Shown here piece by piece: positions 57,352 to 64,000 of a stretch of 64,000 nt of DNA. The position numbers and the translations under genes are program-made. The number at the start of each line of letters is the position of its first letter. The first letter of the stretch is position 1. Under the pieces are notes generated by a model. It had not been told where the DNA came from. It saw nothing but the letters and a program-made list of their open reading frames with translations, and did not search any database. This DNA is from Lytechinus variegatus. Its lineage: Eukaryota; Echinodermata; Echinoidea; Temnopleuroida; Toxopneustidae. The stretch lies in NCBI RefSeq assembly GCF_018143015.1, contig NC_054758.1:7982501-8046500 (forward strand). Reading direction: 5' to 3'.

Positions 57352-58683
57352 TTTCCATAGCTTCGGGGCTGCGAAAACTCACTTGAACCGATTACCTACG
57401 TGCGTCGTGTCGATACAGAAGCAGATCTTCTCGTATCCTCTCGAATAAACCAGAATCCACTGGAATGAGCTGGAGTTTAGATTCTCTGTATAAACACACA
57501 GCAATTTTCTATCGGTCAACACGAGGACAAACCTTCCTTAATTCCAGGGCTTTCTTAAGTGCCTGGAAATTGGCTCTTCTAAAATGCGACATGCCGTGTG
57601 AGATTGCAGCCATTTACACAACCAAAGGTTGTCACTCAAACGTCCCTCAAAACCCACTGAAGTTAGTTGAAAGAAGGGTTTACTTGAAAGTTTATTGCTT
57701 GGCAGTTCAAACCTGAATTTTATACAAGATGTTAACGTTCTCGACTTGTTCGAAGGACCCATTTCTTGATTAAAGTTTTAATTAGGGTCTGTGCCCGCAG
57801 AATAATGGCTGGATTTCTGTTCAACTCTCGTGAACCATAATGATCTAATTGATCTAGATTCTTGAATGAACAAAAAGATGCAAGCGACTTTTACCAGAAT
57901 TTAGTCATTGATTTCTTCAAAAAATACACGTGTGTATTTGTCTTCTTGACCATTTCTTACCATTTTTTACAAATAGATTTTGGGCTAGATCTTGAAAAAA
58001 TAAATGCAGTGCACTAGGGAGGGGGAGGGGGCTGGAAGAGTGAGAGGGGCACAGGTTGTATGTGTGCGGGGGGAAGGGGGTGATAACTGCCCAATCAATA
58101 TTCCCACAAGTAATGGTTTTTTTTTACTGGAAACCTGACAAGCACAAGGGGGGGGGGTCACGATTCCAGGGCATACTTCCAGTGCTTTTTCTATAAATAA
58201 AATGGACCTACTACAGTAGCCCCCCCCCCCCTCTCCGTAGATCCGCCATCCACTAGCCCCGGAGGTGTCTCGGATTTTCCAGCCTGTAATTTACCCGACT
58301 CTTCTATTCCCATGCATACATCTATTTTTTTCGTCTGTCGCTTATGATGTTTACAAACATGGGTAATACAAGGTTCCCCCTCTATATTACCCACTTTCCT
58401 TGAAACGGCGGAACAATGACGTCACATGCAAACCCGAGTACCCCTTCTCCGTTAACAATGTGTACATTCTTATAACAGAAACGGAAAAATAACGTCAGTT
58501 ATTTTTGTTTGATCTCATTTCCATTAACATAATATAATCAGTAACAAATAAAAGCAGACATTAACATTTAAAAGAAAAGCAGTATTAGATAAACCAAACG
58601 GAAATAAGGGAGGGGGTGTATTCTAAAAGAGTTGATTCCCCTTGAAATAATAACAATAAAATTGGGTAGTCAATATCATAATA
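57352..58683. other. Unassigned stretch with G/C runs
   Basis: GGGGGAGGGGG-type runs lie at 58015-58080 and 58150, and a poly-C plus GATCCGCCATCC piece at 58210-58250 belongs to the poly-G element family. No gene is supported. Confidence 0.4.
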
Positions 58684-58852
58684 CACTCTTAAAACAAATC
58701 AGTCAAATTGACTAGAGCATTAGTCAGCGGGGTGCAACTGATATGACAATCATTGATAATCACATTTCTGATATATATTCCAGTCAGGAATTAATCTGTT
58801 CTCTTAAAAACGACTAAAAATAGTCAAATATGACTGATTTGTATTTAGAGTG
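58684..58852. mobile_element. 169-bp CACTCTTAAAAC miniature element
   Basis: CACTCTTAAAACAAATCAGT and the inverse ACTGATTTGTATTTAGAGTG are its ends, with TA on each side (58682-58683 and 58853-58854). AGTCAAATTGACTA and TAGTCAAATATGACT are internal inverted parts. This is typical of TA-target miniature elements. Confidence 0.78.
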
Positions 58853-61138
58853 TAATATGATGCATGCACATGTCATGAGAACGAAAAAAGATTAATGATT
58901 TTGGTAACCCCTACTCGTTGCGCTGCAGTCAGTAATAAGAAAAAAAATGGATTTTGCTCTTTCACAGGAAATATTATTTTGTGACTTGTTTCCTTTTGGC
59001 ATGTTTAAAATGTTTTACCAGACTGGTCAGCCTGGTCCGGCTAGACTCCTCAACCAATAAAGCGGTCTACTCAATGTTTTGAGACGGAAAAGATCAAGGT
59101 ACTGTACATTACATCATGTAGAAGAATCTTCTAGTCCTGGCCTGAGCCATGTCTCACAAAGCGTGACGATTGATCCAATCAACAACTATGGAAAGCCAGC
59201 AACGTCAACATCTAAAATGCATGTGTCTTCGAAATATTTTCTAGATGTGTATTCATACATTCACTGTTTACTTGACAATTTAGTATGCTTCTCTTTGTTT
59301 TGAAAGGACGCTGAGCAAATTTTATTCCTGAAAAAAATATGGTATGGATGGATTTCAATACACATGATATACTTGAGGTTGATCGGATCAATCATCACTA
59401 TTTGTAAGATGGACCCCTGATATCAAAACTTTACAAAAATTTCATAATCAATTCGCACTCTTTTGCAAGTGATTCAATTGGACATGGGTGTTAGGGTGTG
59501 CGCGAACCGCTTTCTTTGGCGGGCATAACGACGACCATAAAGCCCAGCGCACATTATACGACGCGATTTGTTTTAATCGCATTTCGCATTTACGTGAAAG
59601 TTCCAAGAGGTGAAATATCTTACTGAAATTCTGTATTATGTCAGGAATAATAAAATCATAATTCTGCTTTGCAGCAAGCCCTGTGGACAGTCAAGTCCAA
59701 ATCGGCGTCAAGTCGTAGCCGATGATGACGTCAATATGATTTGGAATTTGATTTGCTATATTATTCCTCCAGGGAGGCTCGAACTACACTAACTTTCGAT
59801 TTCAGTAGTCCTACTATGATCGATAGGATTTTATTGGTTAAACCATAGAGCTATAACAAGTTAAACAATATCAAATATATGTAGTTTGCGCCGGGTTTAA
59901 AAAGAAAAAGGGAAATGGGGAGACAGGGGGGGGGGGTAGAGAGAAACGAGAGGCTTTTGTGCTTGCGCACCTCTCCCCGATATCATACGTGTCATGGTTA
60001 CCACGGTTACTCCAGAGAATAAATGACATTTTCATGATAACAATTCAAATTAGATAGAATTATATAGACTTCTCTACGGCGTGTGTATATAGGCCTAGAT
60101 CACTATCGTTGTCTTTGTTATCAATCAGTTTTTGGCCAAGTCTACATCTTACCGTATTAAAAGTATTTCTTGTGTCTGATTTCAAGTTTAGTATAGGGAA
60201 TTGTGACATTCCATCAGACAAGAGTGGGGGAATTCCCAGGGAATTTCTTATCTTTCCCCGATTTCAGACTCCCAGTGTCCCTCGTATTATTAACCCGTTC
60301 GACTAGCTGTTTTTTCGCCTCACAGCACTCTTTAAATGTGCAATAATTCTGGCTTGTAAGAAAGTAACAGGGGTCGGGGGGGGGGGGGTGCTGGGCCGGG
60401 GCTTCAGTCCCCCCACTTTTTTTCCAAAATCGTATACGAAAACGTAAAATTGACCATATGATTGTGATTTTGTGCATGGTCAGCCCCCCCATACTTTGAA
60501 AACCGTTCCGCGGCCCCTGAGTAAGGTCTGCCCATCAACTGCCTATTTTCTAGTTTATCAATGATTATAATCATTTATCATGTGTCGTTGAAATTATTAT
60601 AATCACTAATCGATTATTATTATTGTTACTATTCTATTGTTTCAGGGGCTGCCTACAAATCGGTAAGAAAATCTCCCTTTCCTATAACCTTTTCCATAAA
60701 TCTATTAGGATTCAATGTTTTGCCTTGGGGTGTAATTTGATGACGACATTGGGTGATCGAAAAATAATAGATTTCACGAGAAAGAATGTCAATTTTTAGT
60801 AGATCCCCCGCCCTTTCCCGGACTATAAAATGAAGCGTACATATATAAAATAGATTTGAGCTGTCAAACTCTATAACAAAATAAATGAATAAAGCTTACA
60901 AAGAGAAAGAGAACGAGAGAAAGAGAGGGAAAAGGAGAGAGGGGGGTATGAAAGGGAGGGGGGTGGAGGCGGGAAGAGAGAGGATAAAGTTAAACCGAAA
61001 CTATGCAGACATTGATCTCAAGACAAGAGGTCAAAAGCATTTCATACTAAGGACACCATTCCAGGTAAGCGGCATAGCCAAGGGTGTCCAACCGATACCC
61101 CTGCTACCAGTTTTTCAGGAACCAGCTCACGTCACCGC
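58853..61138. other. Unassigned stretch
   Basis: No gene is supported. G/C runs at 59927, 60370 and 60485 belong to poly-G repeats (60370-60530 has GGGG...GTGCTGGGCCGGGG and CCGCGGCCCCTGAG). A purine-rich GAGAAAGAGAG tract lies at 60900-60990. Confidence 0.4.
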
Positions 61139-61148
61139 TCTATAAAAG
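61139..61148 (+). promoter_or_regulatory. Candidate TATA box
   Basis: CTCTATAAAAGCAC followed about 30 bases on by CATTCATACC would make a core promoter on the plus strand. It may serve the signal-peptide exon 890 bp downstream through a 5' leader exon, but no transcript evidence is available. Confidence 0.35.
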
Positions 61149-62035
61149 CACGAGCGAGCTTTTACATCCGGCATTCATACCACGAGCATAGAGTCGGTCA
61201 CGGCATACTCTGAAAGAAAATTAGGCTCCTCTTCAAAGTAATAACCATCGCGCATTATTTCATATTCAATATGACCATATTCTTCACATCGATAAGGACG
61301 AACGGGCTGACAACAGAAGATAGCTAAAATGATTTCTTTCATCCTGAATATTCAGAAGTGTGCCTGGTCTACCACAGGGGCGAAAACTATTATTTGATAT
61401 CGCTTTCATAAAGGTGGTTGAATTGTAGAGTTGGAACATTCGCTGGTCGAGATCCTCACGTGAAGAGACAACGACTGGACTAACAATCTCATCAGCAACT
61501 ATTATATACAATAGATCATTTTTTGATTCCGAGCGATGAGGAAGGAATGTCAGAAGGCTCTATTTTTGTTTAGAACGTGGAACTCTCATTTTGAAACCAG
61601 ATTTAAGGTTCAGTCTGGAAAGTGACCTAAAAACGTTTTAAAAAACTCAAACGAACGCAAGCTATCTTCACGATTGATGCACACTCATTAAACAAGAAAA
61701 CGTGACTTTTCTGTGTATTTCGACATTTTCTTATTTTAACCTCAAATTGCGTTCCTTTTATCTATCTGATTCAAATTCAACTTGGATTATCTCTGTCTGT
61801 ATTCGGAATTCCTGTTCTCGAACAAAGTTCAATTTTCCTTTGTATCCGTTTTGAATTCAGTCCAGCGAATTGTCCATCTTGGGTCGTCAGAGATTTATTA
61901 TAGACAAAAATCTTTAAACTTCAAGCAAATCTCAGAGGATTTAATATACTCGAACACGAAGGCCACAAGCCTTGTTAGAACGCTACTATAGATCTCCAGG
62001 TGTGTTGTCCTTCATATTGTGTTCTCAAAAGGCAG
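61149..62035. other. Possible 5' leader/intron upstream of the 62039 exon
   Basis: No reading frame of note. TCCTTCATATTGTGTTCTC then AAAAGGCAG at 62013-62035 resembles a splice acceptor just before the ATG at 62039, so a spliced 5' UTR is possible. Confidence 0.35.
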
Positions 62036-62038
62036 AAA

Positions 62039-62117
62039 ATGGCGACATCGTTGACGTCGGTTGTTATAGCACTTTTGGTGATCATCGGCCAACTGATTAC
62101 AGTCAAGTCATCAGGAT
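62039..62117 (+). CDS. Signal-peptide exon of a secreted or membrane protein
   Basis: The ATG at 62039 (AAAATGG context) opens 26 codons plus one base, ending at a strong donor, GGAT|GTGAGT. The peptide begins MATSLTSVVIALLVIIGQ and ends LITVKSSG. It has a hydrophobic core of about 14 residues and a likely cleavage site after KSS, the form of a secretory signal. The exon ends in phase 1, the usual arrangement for an intron after the signal peptide in modular extracellular proteins. No second exon is found in the remaining 1.9 kb, which carries repeats, so the gene would continue past the window. The protein family cannot be told from this exon. Confidence 0.55.
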
Positions 62118-62584
62118 GTGAGTATACAACCATGAATTATTTCTAAAATAAAATATGTTCATCATTCAAACCTACGTTTCCTACCACCTGTATAAAAAGA
62201 TTTTATGACGATGATGATAATATTCATTGTCTCTAAATATATTGTATCAATAAATCACAATAAAGTAATGAATACAATAAATTTCATCATAACCGGTAAT
62301 CTCACCATATTTAGGCCTGCATATACGACGAATCTCTCGTTTAAAACACATGGGAGGGGGGGGGGTGGAAATGATGAAGTTATCTTTATATTTTTTTCTT
62401 GTACTTTCGATTGTCATGACCATCATGACCATGACCGTATGAAACCAGGTATGATTAACCAACTGTCCGACCACTATACCACCAAAAAACAAGTAAGTGG
62501 AGCCACTGATCTGATGTTCCGGTAGTAGCAACACTGTAAAAGACTTTAAAAACTTGTTAAAACGCTTAGACAAGTGTTTAAACT

Positions 62585-63000
62585 TAAAGGGAAATGAAAC
62601 CTTTGGCACATGTAGGCTTGTGTTGAAACAGAAAAATCAAAGAAACAAATCAACGAAAGTTTGAGAAAAATCAGAAAATAATGATAAAGTTATGAGCATT
62701 TGAATATTGCAATCACTAATGCTATGTATGGAGATCCTCATATAATTCATTGGCAATGCGACAAGGATGTGTGATGTCACAGGTGAACAACTGTCCCTTT
62801 GATGGACTATAAAATACCCTCAAATGTATCTTTTTGCTTTTTGTAAGAAAATGGTGATACAAACTCTTTATCCATGATGTATTCTAGTTTAAAAATCTGT
62901 ATTACATGCCCTCCTATAGAAAGGACACATGATCTACTGATAGGTATGATAAAAGAGGCAATTTAAGTGAAATATGCTAAAGTAATGGGGAGAGATGTTC
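62585..63000 (+). repeat. AAGGGAAATGAAACCTTTGG interspersed repeat
   Basis: AAGTTTGAGAAAAATCAGAA, GATAAAGTTATGAGCATTTG, AATATTGCAATCACTAATGC and GCGACAAGGATGTGTGATGT form a block that I recognise as a high-copy repeat of echinoderm-like genomes. A decayed relative may lie at 51890-52310. Its class is unknown. Confidence 0.6.
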
Positions 63001-63002
63001 AC

Positions 63003-63240
63003 AAGTTTATAATTCCATTCCATTCCATTCCTTGTTTTTATTTGGCAATAAGTCATAATTGACTATTTTTGCCACTCACTGTATAAAGAGTTGGGTGACA
63101 ATATTTTTTGACTAATATTATTTTCATTTTTTATTTTTATTTTTTTCCCCTTTTTTCAATCCTTTCTTGTATATTCGTTCCTTTTTTTCTATGAAAAAAC
63201 GAACAAAACAAAACATAATACTATAAGGTCGTTGATCGAT
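63003..63240 (-). repeat. LINE 3' end with (GGAAT)n tail
   Basis: The minus strand ends CTTATTGCCAAATAAAAAC then AAGGAATGGAATGGAATGG. TTGCCAAATAAA also occurs just before the tail of the full LINE at 16670-16699. No coding part is present. Confidence 0.5.
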
Positions 63241-64000
63241 GATCTATGTGATATTATATGAAAGAAAATCATTCTAACAAGGGGGGCTAACATTTTAACA
63301 GGATTTCTGTACTCTGAATTCTCAGTGTAACAGAAATAGTTTTGACCAGCCTCAGATCAAGGATTTTAAAAATGGGGTTGCGTCTTTTCCACACACAAAA
63401 AAAGACAAGCCCCGCACCCTCCCGGTCGTCATTTATAAAGATGATAAATGAGTGGGATTTGTGTTTCCCGAAAGACTTGACTGACAAGCAAAAAGAAATG
63501 ATAGATAGAAAAAAAGAAGGTCACAAGTCACATGAAGGGCATTTTGTTAATTTGTAAATTTTACGGGGTGCAGAGAATTATGTTTTGTATTGGGGGGGGG
63601 GGGCAACAATAGCTGTCCCCCATGAACAAAGGAAAATCCTCTGCGCCGACGCCCATGACACTCTGCCTGGTTCCGCGCCCGATGATTGCGTGGGTTGATA
63701 AAAAAATATAAAGAAAATCGACTTTTTAGCCAACAGATTCGATTCTTCAATAAAATAGAACAGTTTAGAAATATAGAAATTGAAAATGCATCCATGGGCA
63801 TTATCATTCCAAGATTGACAGCTCCATCAGAATAAACCAAATCCTGAATATGATAAAGTACTGTCGTCCAACACAATAATGATATAGCCTAAACACGTAT
63901 TTTATCTGTTTGGTATGTGTAGGCTTTATGCGAGGATTTTTAGCGCTTAAATACAAGTTAATCGGGATAATCGTCTTATACCCCAGACTGCGTTTGCTTT
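63241..64000. other. Unassigned stretch with poly-G piece
   Basis: GGGGGGGGGGGGCAACAATA and GCGCCGACGCCCATGACA at 63592-63660 belong to a poly-G repeat. No coding exon is recognised. Confidence 0.4.

Noticed and set aside
60362-60420. Poly-G and poly-C runs as possible assembly artefacts
   Set aside because: The runs occur at many sites with shared flanks (GGATCCGCC, GTACGCCAC, CCGGGG), so they belong to real repeat ends, though their exact lengths may be unreliable.

Overview
The window is eukaryotic, AT-rich and almost entirely non-coding: a repeat-dense stretch of a marine invertebrate genome. A sea urchin or close deuterostome relative is the best guess. This rests on a Ty3/Gypsy element, CR1/Jockey-like LINEs, tRNA-derived SINEs, a foldback element, and several miniature-element types that I recognise from echinoderm and other marine genomes (GACCTTTGACC arrays, GGATCCGCC poly-G elements, CTGGGGCC miniature elements). 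There are no operons, no rRNA genes and no CRISPR array. Species assignment is inference.

Layout. 1-5399: a young Ty3/Gypsy-type LTR element on the minus strand, its left LTR cut by the window edge. 6317-6424: a probable first coding exon (minus) of a secreted protease-like gene. 6876-10830: a nest of elements, namely an ATTCGG-rich inverted-repeat element holding a nuclear-receptor-motif array, then a SINE split by a 1.24 kb TIR element that itself holds a poly-G element. 11376-17010: a repeat family carrying (TAC)n tracts, split by a nearly full-length 4.7 kb LINE. 17916-19103: a TIR element with 29-bp perfect ends and an internal duplication. 19181-27194: two copies of one 2.7 kb foldback element, one inserted into the other, plus a 2566-bp element carrying eight copies of GTAACGGACATGAC. 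27195-31000: a 145-bp tandem array, a LINE piece, and a (TAC)n repeat split by two further TIR elements.

33730-36830 appears to hold a small host gene on the minus strand. Three exons agree in splice phase and give a 75-residue protein that I do not recognise. 38600-44715 is again repeats: tandem arrays, LINE pieces, a GCTCGCGCTTCGCGCTCGC array, an inverted repeat next to a tRNA-like sequence, and a TTCGTAATTCCGAA element. 45351-46110 is a 387-bp tandem duplication. 46615-49190 contains two LINE pieces and a CCGGGG-ended TIR element with an 8-bp target duplication; a second copy of that element lies at 56655-57213, inside another miniature element. 49190-62000 is mostly unassigned sequence with scattered repeats. 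62039-62117 looks like a signal-peptide exon of a plus-strand gene with a phase-1 donor, running off to the right.

The real host coding content I can support is about 0.5 kb. The chief interest lies in the transposon biology: at least six nested insertions can be reconstructed with target-site duplications, and two non-autonomous elements (2566 bp and 735 bp) have iterated internal motifs that suggest transposase-binding sites. All element-class assignments come from end structure alone, since no transposase gene is present in the window.
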